From RPQJ01 sp963707145 (GTDB lineage: Bacteria > Pseudomonadota > Gammaproteobacteria > Steroidobacterales > Steroidobacteraceae), in assembly GCA_963707145.1 (NCBI GenBank), contig CAVPOQ010000007.1, forward strand, positions 248,001 to 312,000: DNA of 64,000 nt. Direction: 5' to 3'. The notes beneath the pieces were generated by a model. The model ran no database searches and was not told the DNA's origin. It saw nothing but the letters and a program-made list of their open reading frames with translations. Below, one piece after another: positions 44,806 through 53,227 of the stretch. Position numbers and translations under genes: made by a program. How positions within the stretch are numbered: position 1 is the first letter of the stretch; each line of letters begins with the position of its first letter.

Positions 44806-46205
44806 GGCGTGCCGCTGTTCGCCGGCGGGTCGTACCAGCCGCCGTAGCGCTCCACCATGCGCTCGGCCGCGGCCGGGCCCCAGCTGCCGGCGGCGTATGG
44901 CTCGGCCTGCGGACCGCTCGCGAGCAGGCGGTCCACGATGTCCCAGGCGACCTCGACCGAATCCTGCCGCGCGAACAGCGTCGGGTCGCCGCGCATCGCG
45001 TCGCCGAGCAGGCGCTCGTACGGCGTCATCTCGTCGGCGTGCGAGTTGCAGGCATAGAGCTCGATTTCCTGTCCGGTCATCGCCTCGCCCGGCGACTTGA
45101 TGCGCGCGCCGAGCGCGATCGAGACGCGGTCGGGGCCGAGGCGGAAGCGCAGGTAGTTCGCGCGCGGCGGCACCGGCTCGTCGAACAGCCGTTGCGGTGG
45201 CCGCCTGAACGTCGCCATCACCTCGGTCGCCGTCACCGGCAGTCGCTTGCCGGTGCGAACGAAGAACGGGACGTCGGCCCAGCGCCAGGAGTCGATGTCG
45301 AAGCGCAGCGCGGCGTAGGTCTCGACGTCGGAATTGGCCGCCACCCCGTCTTCGGCGCGATAGCCTTCGTACTGCCCGCGCACGATCCCACGCCGCTCGG
45401 GGTGCCCCACGGCGCGCAGTACCTTCATCTTCTCGTCGCGCAGGGCCTCCGAGCCCGTGCCGACCGGCGGCTCCATGGCGAGGATGGCGAGCACCTCGAG
45501 CAGGTGGTTCTGCACCACGTCGCGCACGGTTCCCAGTTCCTCGTAGAGCCGGCCCCGACCCTCGACGCCGAACTTTTCGGCCATCGTGATCTGCACGCTC
45601 TCGACGTGGTCGCGGTTCCAGATCGGCTCGATGATGGAATTCGCGAAGCGGAAGTAGAGCAGGTTCTGCACCGGTTCCTTGCCGAGGAAATGGTCGATGC
45701 GGAAGATCGAATCTTCCTCGAACACCTGCCGGAGCGCCCGGTTGATGGTCTGCGCGCTCGAGAGGTCGCGGCCGAGCGGCTTCTCGACCACGACGCGCGC
45801 CCCCGCTGCGCAGCCGGAGCTGCCGAGTCGGGTTGCGACCTCGGCGAACAGGCTCGGCGGGATGGCGAGGTAGTGGCAGGGCCGCGCGGCGGCGCCGAGC
45901 GTGCGGCGCAGCGCGGCGAAAGTGGCGTCGTCGCGGTAGTCGCCGTCGACCATCTGCAGCTTGGCAGAGAGCCGCGCCAGCGCGGCCTCGTCCACGGAGT
46001 CGCCGTGCTTCGCGAGGCTCTCGCGCAGGCGGGCGTCGAGCGCTTCGCGCGTCGTGCCGCCACGGGCGACGCCCACCACGATGGCGGGGAGCCGCCCGCG
46101 CCGCTCGAGGTTCTCGAGCGCCGGGAAGATCTTCTTGAACGCGAGGTCGCCGGTGATGCCGAAGACCACGAGTGCGTCGCTCGGTGCCGCCTGATGGTTC
46201 TGCAC
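44796..46205 (-). CDS. zwf: Glucose-6-phosphate 1-dehydrogenase
   Basis: 469-residue enzyme that oxidises glucose 6-phosphate to 6-phosphogluconolactone with NAD(P)+. The cofactor site is 'VVFGITGDLAFKKIFPAL'; 'ARVVVEKPLGRDL' follows; the substrate-binding motif is 'FRIDHFLGKEPVQNLL', containing the Lys and His of the family. Length and motif order are normal. The GTG at 46205 begins right before the conserved N-terminus and is used as start; the frame runs further but without family sequence. It overlaps pgl, and gnd lies 2.3 kb away, so all three oxidative enzymes are local. Confidence 0.95.
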   Translation of the reverse strand: MQNHQAAPSDALVVFGITGDLAFKKIFPALENLERRGRLPAIVVGVARGGTTREALDARLRESLAKHGDSVDEAALARLSAKLQMVDGDYRDDATFAALRRTLGAAARPCHYLAIPPSLFAEVATRLGSSGCAAGARVVVEKPLGRDLSSAQTINRALRQVFEEDSIFRIDHFLGKEPVQNLLYFRFANSIIEPIWNRDHVESVQITMAEKFGVEGRGRLYEELGTVRDVVQNHLLEVLAILAMEPPVGTGSEALRDEKMKVLRAVGHPERRGIVRGQYEGYRAEDGVAANSDVETYAALRFDIDSWRWADVPFFVRTGKRLPVTATEVMATFRRPPQRLFDEPVPPRANYLRFRLGPDRVSIALGARIKSPGEAMTGQEIELYACNSHADEMTPYERLLGDAMRGDPTLFARQDSVEVAWDIVDRLLASGPQAEPYAAGSWGPAAAERMVERYGGWYDPPANSGTPCG

Positions 46206-46326
46206 GATCGTCCCGCCCCGCTGTTGCCCGTTGATCCGTTCGCAGCAGACCGGATACCGGCTCCGGCCCCTGCGCGCAAGCCCGGGCGCGGTGTGCGGCG
46301 CATCTGGTAACGTTGCCGTGCACGTC

Positions 46327-47382
46327 ATGCCCGCCAACCTGTCACCCGAGTACAAGGCCGCCGCCGACGCCTTCCGCAAGGCGCGCGACCCGCTGGAGCG
46401 CCTCGAGCACCTGCGCGAGATGCTGCGCGTGATCCCGAAGCACAAGGGGACGGACCACCTCCAGGCCGACCTCAAGCGGCGCATCAAGGAACTCGACGAG
46501 GACCTCGCCGGCCCCAAGCGCGGCGGCGCGCGCAGCGGGCCGCCGCTGGTGATACGCCCCGAGGGTGCAGCGCAACTGATGCTGCTCGGTGCGCCCAACG
46601 GCGGCAAATCGCTGCTGCACGACCGCCTGAGCGGCTCGGGCGCGCGCAGCGGGCCGTACCCGTACACGACGCACTATCCGGAACCAGGCATGCTGCGCTG
46701 GGAGGATGTGAGCTTCCAGCTCGTGGACCTCCCCGCGATCGCGGCCGGACATCCGCTGCCGTGGCTCGCCGGTACCCTGCAGACTGCGGATGCGTGCCTG
46801 CTGGTCGTGGATCTCGCCGACCCGGACTGCCTGCAGCACGTCGCCTCGGTGCAGGAGGAACTCGCCCGCCGACGCATCAGCCTCGTGACGGGCTGGCCTG
46901 CCGATGTGGACGGCACGGCCGCGGATCCCGCTGCCGGGGCCCGCGCGGCTACGCAGCCCGAGGACGACGTGTTCGCGCTGCGGCTGCCCACACTGCTTCT
47001 GGCCAACAAGGCCGACCTGCTCGACCACGCGGACACCGACCTCGAGGTGCTCGCCGAACTCGAGGAGCCGCACTTCCCGGCGCTGCTGGTGTCGGCGCTG
47101 ACCGGCGCGGGCCTCGGCGACCTCGGCGGCTGGCTGTGGCGTTCGCTCGGGCTGGTCCGCGTCTACACCAAGGCGCCGGGCCGGCCCGCCGAGCGCGAGC
47201 GGCCGTTCACGCTGCGCGCGGGAGAACAGACCGTCGGGGATGCCGCGCGGCTCGTGCACCGCGACATGGTGCGCACGCTCAAGTTCGCGCGCGTCTGGGG
47301 CCGCTCGGTGACGGCCGACGGGCAGCACGTCGGACGCGAGCACCGGCTCGCCGACGGCGACGTGCTGGAGCTGCACGCGTGA
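46327..47382 (+). CDS. OBG/DRG-type GTPase with TGS domain
   Basis: 351-residue predicted GTPase. A helical N-terminus (about 1-75) leads to a G domain: P-loop 'LGAPNGGKSLLHDRL' (from Gly88), G3 region 'LVDLPAIAAG' (Asp134-Leu-Pro-Ala, where DxxG is normal), G4 'NKADLLD' (Asn227) and G5 'LLVSALTGAGL'. The last 75 residues ('VRVYTKAPGRPAERERPFTLRAG...') form a TGS domain, usual in DRG and RelA-type proteins and linked to ribosome or RNA binding. Function in bacteria is not established. It starts on the plus strand 121 bases from divergent zwf, and leads a phospholipid operon after 27 bases. Confidence 0.87.
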   Translation: MPANLSPEYKAAADAFRKARDPLERLEHLREMLRVIPKHKGTDHLQADLKRRIKELDEDLAGPKRGGARSGPPLVIRPEGAAQLMLLGAPNGGKSLLHDRLSGSGARSGPYPYTTHYPEPGMLRWEDVSFQLVDLPAIAAGHPLPWLAGTLQTADACLLVVDLADPDCLQHVASVQEELARRRISLVTGWPADVDGTAADPAAGARAATQPEDDVFALRLPTLLLANKADLLDHADTDLEVLAELEEPHFPALLVSALTGAGLGDLGGWLWRSLGLVRVYTKAPGRPAERERPFTLRAGEQTVGDAARLVHRDMVRTLKFARVWGRSVTADGQHVGREHRLADGDVLELHA

Positions 47383-47409
47383 GCCGCACGCTCCCGCGAG
47401 GCATCGACG

Positions 47410-48051
47410 ATGGCTGAGCGACGGCCGATCGCCACGCGCGACGCCGGCTGGGCCCGGGCCCTCGCCGCGCGCATCGCCCGCACCGGCATTTCCGCCAACG
47501 CGATCTCGGTGCTGGGCGCGGTGTTCGCGACCGTCGCGGGCGGGGCATTCGTGCTTTCGGACGGGCCGGCGTGGCGCGCCTGGCTCGTGGTCGCGGCAGC
47601 GGGCATCCAGTTGCGACTGCTCTGCAACATGTTCGACGGCATGGTCGCCGTCGAGCACGGCCGCGCGACGCCGGTGGGCGCCCTCTACAACGACGTGCCG
47701 GACCGGGTCGCCGACACCGTGATTCTCGTCGGCGCGGGCTACGCCGTGGCGGCGGGCCCGTGGAGCCCGACGCTCGGCTGGGCCTGTGCGGTGATGGCGA
47801 TGTTCACGGCCTTCGTCCGGGTGCTCGGTGGTGCGCTCGGAACGCCGCAGTTCTTCTTCGGACCGCAGTCCAAGTCGCAGCGCATGGCGGTGCTGACGGT
47901 GGCCGCGCTGCTCGGCGCTGTGATGCCGTATCCGGAGTGGGCCGGGCGGCTGGTCACGGTGGCGCTCGTGGTGGTGCTGGTCGGCTCGACGATCACGGTC
48001 GTACGGCGCGTGCGGCGCGTCGCGAGGGAGCTGCGCCCGCGTGGTCCCTGA
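47410..48051 (+). CDS. CDP-alcohol phosphatidyltransferase family protein
   Basis: 213-residue inner-membrane protein with about six hydrophobic helices. The family motif D-G-x2-A-R-x8-G-x3-D-x3-D is partly kept: 'FDGMVAVEHGRATPVGALYNDVPDRVAD'-type region at about residues 76-103, with Val in the place of Arg and Asn-Asp shifting the first of the last Asp pair, so it is a variant subfamily. Such enzymes join CDP-diacylglycerol to an alcohol or phosphate head group. It is followed, with an 11-base overlap, by an acyltransferase and then CdsA, so this operon can make and use CDP-diacylglycerol. Confidence 0.87.
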   Translation: MAERRPIATRDAGWARALAARIARTGISANAISVLGAVFATVAGGAFVLSDGPAWRAWLVVAAAGIQLRLLCNMFDGMVAVEHGRATPVGALYNDVPDRVADTVILVGAGYAVAAGPWSPTLGWACAVMAMFTAFVRVLGGALGTPQFFFGPQSKSQRMAVLTVAALLGAVMPYPEWAGRLVTVALVVVLVGSTITVVRRVRRVARELRPRGP

Positions 48052-48685
48052 GATGCTCCTCTCCGCGCTGCTGCGTGGGTCGTGCCGGCTCGTCACCGGC
48101 GCGCAGCCCCGCTGGCTTTGCGATCCGCAGGCGCTCACTCCGCGCATCTACTTCGCCAACCATTGCTCGCATCTCGACACGGTGGTGGTGTGGAGCACGC
48201 TCCCGGATGCACTGCGCGAACGCACGCGCCCGGTGGCGGCACGCGACTACTGGGGCCGCGGCGCGCTGCGTCGCTTCGTCGCCGACCGCGTGTTCGACGC
48301 GCTGCTGATCGATCGGAAGGCGGCGGAAAGTGCGCAGGTCCAGGAGCAACAGCGTCGCGAGACGCTGGAGGCGATGGTCGCGGTACTCGACAGCGAGCGC
48401 TCGCTGATCCTCTATCCGGAGGGCACGCGCGGCAGCGGCGAGGCCGTGGCGCCGTTCCGAGCGGGGCTCTACCACCTCGCGAAGGCGCGACCCGCCGTCG
48501 CGCTGGTGCCGGTGTACCTCGGCAATCTCGCCCGCATCCTGCCCAAGGGCGCGACGCTGCCGGTGCCGATGCAGGGGCAGGTGGTGTTCGGGCCCGAGAT
48601 GCACCTCGCGCTCGGCGAGGACAGGCCGGTGTTCCTCGAGCGCTGCCGGCAGGCTGTGCTCGGGCTGGCGGAGGGCGGCAGGTGA
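48041..48685 (+). CDS. PlsC-like 1-acyl-glycerol-3-phosphate acyltransferase
   Basis: 214-residue acyltransferase. The catalytic H-x4-D is 'NHCSHLD' and the second motif is 'LYPEGTRGSG'; 'VALVPVYLGNLARILPKG' is the third, phosphate-binding region. It would make phosphatidate, the substrate of the CdsA encoded next. The GTG start overlaps the phosphatidyltransferase gene by 11 bases, and the stop overlaps cdsA (GTGA). Confidence 0.9.
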   Translation: MVPEMLLSALLRGSCRLVTGAQPRWLCDPQALTPRIYFANHCSHLDTVVVWSTLPDALRERTRPVAARDYWGRGALRRFVADRVFDALLIDRKAAESAQVQEQQRRETLEAMVAVLDSERSLILYPEGTRGSGEAVAPFRAGLYHLAKARPAVALVPVYLGNLARILPKGATLPVPMQGQVVFGPEMHLALGEDRPVFLERCRQAVLGLAEGGR

Positions 48686-49630
48686 AGCTGTTCGCCGACC
48701 GCGAACTCCTCTGGCTGATCGGCGGGATCCTCGCGTTCCTCGCCGTCGCGAGCGTGATCGCCGCGGTGCTCAAGGGCCGGGCGACGTCCGACGCGGCGCG
48801 GGCCACGGTCGACAACCTCGTCGCGCGCATTCGCGCGTGGTGGGCGATGGTGTTCGTGTTCGGCATTGCGATCGCCACCGGCGGTTACGGCTCGCTGGTC
48901 ATGTTCGCCATCGTGTCGTTCCTCGCGCTGCGCGAGTTCATGACGCTGCTGCCGACGCGCCGGGCCGATCACCGCGCGATGCTCTGGACGTTCTTCCTGT
49001 TCCTGCCGGCCCAGTACTACTACGTTGCCACCGGCTGGTACGGCATGTTCGCGCTGCTGATCCCGGTGTACGCGTACCTGTTGCTGCCCTCGGTGCTCGT
49101 GCTCGCGGGCGATACCGAGGACTTCCTCGCTCGCACCTCGCGCCTGCAGTGGGTGCTGATGATCTGCGTGTTCTGCGTGAGCCACGCCCCGGCGCTGCGT
49201 GATGCTCGACATTCCGGGCTACCAGGGGCAGGGCGCCAAGCTGCTGCTGTTCCTGGTGGTGGTCACGCAGGTCTCCGACGTGCTGCAGTACACGGTGGGC
49301 AAGCTGTTCGGCCAGCGCAAGGCCGTGCCGAGCGTGAGCCCCAACAAGACGGTCGAGGGCTATGTCGGCGGCGGCGGCCTCGCGGTGCTGATCGGGACGG
49401 CGCTGTGGTGGGCGACGCCCTTCAGGCCATGGCAGGCGGCACTGATGTCGCTGGTGATCGTGCTCGCCGGGATGGCGGGCGGGCTCGTGATGTCGGCAGT
49501 CAAGCGCGACCGGCAGGTGAAGGACTTCGGTGCGCTGATCCCCGGGCACGGTGGCGTGCTCGACCGCATCGACTCGCTGTGCTTCTCGGCGCCGCTGTTC
49601 TTCCACCTCACGCGCTTCTACTTCACCTGA
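48682..49630 (+). pseudogene. cdsA: Phosphatidate cytidylyltransferase CdsA, single frameshift
   Basis: CdsA makes CDP-diacylglycerol from phosphatidate and CTP. The signature is perfect: 'SAVKRDRQVKDFGALIPGHGGVLDRID' is covered from about 49495 to 49575, with the Lys-Arg, Lys-Asp and Pro-Gly-His-Gly-Gly residues intact. Multiple hydrophobic helices precede it. The first half (from GTG 48682, overlapping the acyltransferase stop) and second half are in different frames; one extra C at about 49198, in the GCGCTGCGTGATG context, explains it, and removing it gives an unbroken 315-residue protein. This may be a sequencing error; if real, another CdsA must supply the cell. Confidence 0.85.
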
Positions 49631-49633
49631 GCC

Positions 49634-49789
49634 ATGCGATCGCTCCTGGCCGCAGCGTGGGACTCGGCACCTTCCGCCTGGCGCGGGCCGCCGCGGCTGT
49701 CGCGCTGGCTGCTGGTGTCGCTGCTCGGGAGCAAGGTCGGGTATCGTCGACGCAGTGCACTTTGCCGTGGTGGGCTGGTGAGTCCGTGA
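49634..49789 (+). CDS. Possible 51-residue protein between cdsA and the next membrane gene
   Basis: A short ATG-started frame beginning 3 bases after the cdsA stop and ending in a GTGA overlap with the next membrane gene. The product is Arg/Leu/Ser/Trp-rich ('LSRWLLVSLLGSKVGYRRR' is its core). It could be a coupling peptide that lets ribosomes reach the next GTG start, or a chance frame. No homologue is known to me. Confidence 0.3.
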   Translation: MRSLLAAAWDSAPSAWRGPPRLSRWLLVSLLGSKVGYRRRSALCRGGLVSP

Positions 49790-50373
49790 CGATCCCGCTG
49801 TGGTTCAAGCTCGCCTACACGGCCTTCGTGCTGTACGTGATGGCCGTCTGGTGGAAGCACTACGGCTGGAAGAACTTCCTGTGGTTCTCGGACATCGCGT
49901 TCATCGGCGCGGTGCCGGCGATGTGGCTCGAGAGTGCGGCGCTGGCGAGCGTGCTCACGGTGGCCGTGCTGCTGCCGGAGCTGCTGTGGAACCTCGACTA
50001 CGGCTTGCGCCTGCTGTTGCGCCGCCGGGTCACCGGCCTCACCGACTACATGTTCGAGCCCGAGCGTCCGCTGCTGCTGCGGGGCCTGTCGCTGTTCCAC
50101 GTGCCGCTGCCACTGGTGCTGATTTGGCTGATCGTTGCCTACGGCTACGACGCCGCGGTGGGGCTGCCGGGCGCGGTGGCGCTCGGCGCGGTGGTACTGC
50201 CGTGGAGCCGGATCCTCAGCACGTCGGAGAAGAACATCAACTGGACATACGGCCTCGGTGCGAAGCGGGTTTCCTGGCCCGGCTGGATCTACGTGCCGGT
50301 GCTGTTCGCCGGGTTCGTGCTGCTGGTGTTCCTGCCGACGGACTGGATGCTGCGCCGGTACTTCGGCGGCTGA
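49786..50373 (+). CDS. Membrane protein of unknown function, phospholipid operon
   Basis: 195-residue integral membrane protein with about five helices. Recognisable features are 'FVLYVMAVWWKHYGWKNFLWFSDIAF' near the N-terminus, 'LTDYMFEPERPLLLRGLSLFHVPLP' and the polar 'STSEKNINWTYGLG' loop. I recall related membrane proteins beside phosphatidate cytidylyltransferase genes, but no function is known to me. The GTG at 49786 is the first in-frame start after cdsA and overlaps the small upstream frame (GTGA). It ends the operon; a promoter and small RNA lie just downstream. Confidence 0.75.
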   Translation: MTIPLWFKLAYTAFVLYVMAVWWKHYGWKNFLWFSDIAFIGAVPAMWLESAALASVLTVAVLLPELLWNLDYGLRLLLRRRVTGLTDYMFEPERPLLLRGLSLFHVPLPLVLIWLIVAYGYDAAVGLPGAVALGAVVLPWSRILSTSEKNINWTYGLGAKRVSWPGWIYVPVLFAGFVLLVFLPTDWMLRRYFGG

Positions 50374-50403
50374 CCGGCGAGCAGGCCCGGGTTGCGCGCG
50401 CCG

Positions 50404-50434
50404 TTGCAGTCGCGCGATCGGCCTCTGCTATACT
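50404..50434 (+). promoter_or_regulatory. Sigma-70-type promoter of the small RNA
   Basis: TTGCAG at 50404-50409 and TATACT at 50429-50434, with an extended -10 (TGC just before TATACT). The spacer is 19 bases, longer than the ideal 17, but the extended -10 compensates. It drives the transcript starting about 50441. Confidence 0.6.
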
Positions 50435-50440
50435 CGCCGC

Positions 50441-50591
50441 CAGCATCAGGAAAGGGGCTCACGCCCCGGCCAACCTGCCTTCCCGGGCAAGGTGGCGCGC
50501 GCCACGGGGCGCGGATGCGGCCGGAAGGCAACGAAGCGGGTGAAAGCTCTCTGAACCCTCCGGCGCTCGAATCGTGGCGCGGAGGGTTTTT
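50441..50591 (+). ncRNA. Unassigned structured small RNA or leader
   Basis: About 150 bases between a promoter and an intrinsic terminator, in the only large gap without a protein gene. Predicted stems: GGGGC/GCCCC (50454-50467), ACCtGCC/GGGCaaGGT (50473-50493) and the 14-base palindrome GTGGCGCGCGCCAC (50492-50505). A purine-rich single-stranded stretch (GGAAGGCAACGAAGC, 50523-50537) precedes the terminator. It does not match tmRNA, 6S, SRP, RNase P or the common riboswitch consensus sequences I can recall. It could be a trans-acting sRNA, or a leader that attenuates the gene at 50679. Confidence 0.5.
50556..50591 (+). terminator. Intrinsic terminator of the small RNA
   Basis: CCCTCC(G)GCGC pairs with GCGCGGAGGG around a 10-base loop, directly followed by TTTTT at 50587-50591. 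It is a well-formed rho-independent terminator, and the only one with a good T-run noted in the window. Confidence 0.8.
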
Positions 50592-50678
50592 CGTTTGAAG
50601 CCTCCCGCCCGTCGCGCGCCGCTCGTTGGACCCACCGGTCAGGTCTGCAACGCCCGTGAGGGGCCTGGAGGTTTGACC

Positions 50679-51176
50679 ATGTCGCCGAATACACCTGTCC
50701 TGATCGACTACTGGAAGCGCCTGCCGACGACCTCGGTCGACGAGCGCCGGACTGCGCTGGAGCGACTCTGCGGCCAGGAGCCGGGCGGAGGCTTCATTCG
50801 CCCGGCCTTGCTGCCGTACGCACTGGCCGATGACGACGAGACTGTCGTGCATCGGGCCACGCTGGCATACGTCGCGCCGAGGGGCGCCGTTCGCAACATC
50901 GACCGGGCCGCGGTCGACGATGCGCTGGAATGGATCCGGCGGAGGCTCGCGCTCAACCGCGGAGCCGTGTTCGCCGCGCTGCTTGCGCTCGATGACGAAG
51001 ACGTGACCGCCGCGCTGGCGGGCCTCAGGCTCTCTCTCGATGCGCACGAGGCCGCGACGGTGTTCCGCCGCGGCGCACGGACCGGGTGCCCGCGGGCGCG
51101 CGATTTCCTGGAGGGCTGGCAGGAACTCGCCGGTCTGCCGCGAACTCAGCCGTCCGGGGCGCTCGCCGCCGCCTGA
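50679..51176 (+). CDS. Hypothetical HEAT-like repeat protein
   Basis: 165-residue cytoplasmic protein with no signal. Repeats of paired helices ('FIRPALLPYALADDDETVVHRATLAYV', 'LNRGAVFAALLALDDEDVTAALAGL') suggest an alpha-solenoid of the HEAT type, used for protein binding. The ATG at 50679 has CTGGAGG upstream. It follows the small RNA terminator, so its expression may be controlled from that leader. Its last 31 bases overlap the convergent S9 peptidase gene. The function is unknown. Confidence 0.65.
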   Translation: MSPNTPVLIDYWKRLPTTSVDERRTALERLCGQEPGGGFIRPALLPYALADDDETVVHRATLAYVAPRGAVRNIDRAAVDDALEWIRRRLALNRGAVFAALLALDDEDVTAALAGLRLSLDAHEAATVFRRGARTGCPRARDFLEGWQELAGLPRTQPSGALAAA

Positions 51177-53212
51177 GCCTCCAGCGCTCGTTCGCCAGGC
51201 GCGAGGTGCTTCGCGAGGAATCCCTCGATCTCCTCCAGCACACGCGTGCGCATCGCGCCGGTGGACAGCCAGTGATCCTCGCCAGGCAGCATCACCAGAC
51301 GATGCGCCTTGCCGGCCTCGGCGAGCGCCCTCGCCATCGCCTGCGACTGCGCGGCCGGCACGACCGTGTCCTCCGTGCCGTGCAGCAGCAGCACCGGGGC
51401 GCGAACCGAGTCGGCGGCGCGCGCCGGGGAGCGTCGCGCGACCTTCGGATCCGTGGCCGCGCCGATGTGGTCCTTCCAGTACGCGAGCGCATCGGACTGG
51501 CGGCCGCCGGTACGCGCGACTTCGGCAATCATGGCCGGCAGGTCGGAGACGCCGTTCACGCTGACGGCGCAGGCGTACAGCTCCGGAGTGAATGCCGCAC
51601 CGGCCAGCGCCGCATAGCCGCCATAGCTTGCGCCGACGATGCAGACACGCTTCGGATCCGCGAGACCGGTCGCGACGAGGTGACGTACGCCGTCGGTCAC
51701 GTCGTCCTGCATGCGCCCGCCCCATTCGCCGTATCCGGCCAGACGGTGCGTCCGGCCGAAACCCGTCGAACCGCGGAACTGCGGCTGCAGCACCGCGTAA
51801 CCGCGGGTCGCGAGGAACTGCGCCCACCAGTCGAAGCCGACCTCGTCGCGCGCCTCCGGCCCGCCGTGCGGCAGCACCACGAGCGGCAGGCCGCGTTCCT
51901 GGAGACCCGGCGGCAGGGTGAGGTAGGCAGGGATCTCGGCTCCATCGCGGGACTTGTAGCTGATGGGCCTCTGCTCGCCGAGCGTCGCACCGGCCAGTGA
52001 CGGATAGGCCTCGCCGATCAGGTCCGCCTTGCTGCGTTCGAAGTCCACCAGGTGGTACTCCGGCGGTCGGGTGGCTGATTGCACGAGTGCCAGCACACGC
52101 TGGCCGTTGGCCGAGCGTTCCAGGACCCGCACCTCCCTGCCCTTGAACGCGCCCGCCAGCGCGCGTTGCTGTGCGGCGCGCTCCGGGCTCGTCCATTGCT
52201 GCCGCGGAGTCAGGCCACCGACCTCGAAGCCGACCACGACCCCCGACTGCTCGTCGGCGATCGCCGAGGTGACGTCTGCGGCCGGATCCTCGAAGACGAC
52301 CGACGCGGCGCCACCGCCCAGCGGCAGCGCCCAGGCCCGGGCACGTTCGGTGCCGTTCTCGCCGACCGCGACCAGTGCGCGGCCGTCCGCCGTCGTGCCC
52401 GCCAGCGTGAGCCAGTCCCTGCCACGCAGCCGGTGCAGGACCCGCCAGCTGGCTCCGTCGCGCCCGAGCACGCTGAAATCCTGCGAGTCGGGCAGCCATT
52501 CGGTTCGACCGATCGGCGCGCCGCTCGGATCGACGAGCCACTGGACCGTATAGGCGGTACCGCGATCCGCCACGCGCCCCTTTCCAGTGGACGTGTCCAC
52601 GTCGAACAACGTGCTCACCCAGCCTGAGTCCCTCCGCTCCTCGTGCAGGCGCGTGCCCACCGACTGGCGCTGTTCCGCGGCCGAGTAGTCCCAGGCCACC
52701 ATGCTGACGAGATTGGGGCGGGCGCGGTTGATGCCCACCAGCTCGGCGCCGGTCACCCAGCTCCGCTCCGGATCGTCCATCAGCATCATCGTCGGCGGGC
52801 CGCCGTCCACCTTCACGGCCATCGTACGGAAGAACTCCGTCGTCATGGCGGCAGGACCCCCGCCCGCGATACGCACGGTGGCGCTGACGTCCACGAGCGC
52901 AGTTTTCGTATCCGCCCACGCCAGTGCGCGCAGCGTGTTCTGCTCGCCGACGCCGACGGCGCGCAGCGGCTCAGCCTGACCGATGCGCAGCAGCGTGACG
53001 ACTTGACCCTTGCCCGTCAGTTGATCGATGGCGAGCAATTCGCCGTCGGGCGACAGCGAGACCTGGGTGAAGCCCGGTGTCTGCCCGAAGGCGGAGGCGG
53101 GTGGTGGTCCGGCGAGCGCCGTGCCGCAGGCGAGCGTGCCCGCAGAAACCACCGCGGCAATGCCTGTGCAGCGGCGACGGATCGTCCATGAAAGCGGCCT
53201 GCGGAAGGTCAT
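51146..53212 (-). CDS. Prolyl-oligopeptidase family S9 peptidase, exported
   Basis: 688-residue serine peptidase. A signal peptide ('IAAVVSAGTLACGTALAG') is followed by a propeller-type N-terminal region with 'FTQVSLSPDGELLAIDQ' repeats and a C-terminal alpha/beta hydrolase. The nucleophile is Ser529 in 'IVGASYGGYAALA', the Asp is in 'LLLHGTEDTVVPAA' and the His in 'MLPGEDHWLS'. Such S9 enzymes cleave short proline-containing or other oligopeptides in the periplasm. It is separated by only 15 bases from the downstream transglycosylase gene, so both may be in one operon. Confidence 0.93.
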   Translation of the reverse strand: MTFRRPLSWTIRRRCTGIAAVVSAGTLACGTALAGPPPASAFGQTPGFTQVSLSPDGELLAIDQLTGKGQVVTLLRIGQAEPLRAVGVGEQNTLRALAWADTKTALVDVSATVRIAGGGPAAMTTEFFRTMAVKVDGGPPTMMLMDDPERSWVTGAELVGINRARPNLVSMVAWDYSAAEQRQSVGTRLHEERRDSGWVSTLFDVDTSTGKGRVADRGTAYTVQWLVDPSGAPIGRTEWLPDSQDFSVLGRDGASWRVLHRLRGRDWLTLAGTTADGRALVAVGENGTERARAWALPLGGGAASVVFEDPAADVTSAIADEQSGVVVGFEVGGLTPRQQWTSPERAAQQRALAGAFKGREVRVLERSANGQRVLALVQSATRPPEYHLVDFERSKADLIGEAYPSLAGATLGEQRPISYKSRDGAEIPAYLTLPPGLQERGLPLVVLPHGGPEARDEVGFDWWAQFLATRGYAVLQPQFRGSTGFGRTHRLAGYGEWGGRMQDDVTDGVRHLVATGLADPKRVCIVGASYGGYAALAGAAFTPELYACAVSVNGVSDLPAMIAEVARTGGRQSDALAYWKDHIGAATDPKVARRSPARAADSVRAPVLLLHGTEDTVVPAAQSQAMARALAEAGKAHRLVMLPGEDHWLSTGAMRTRVLEEIEGFLAKHLAPGERALEAQAAASAPDG

Positions 53213-53227
53213 CGAGCGTCCTCTGCA

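Noticed and set aside
50441..50591. SAM, TPP, cobalamin, glycine or c-di-GMP riboswitch, or SRP/6S RNA
   Set aside because: I compared by eye with the known core sequences; none of the conserved cores is present.
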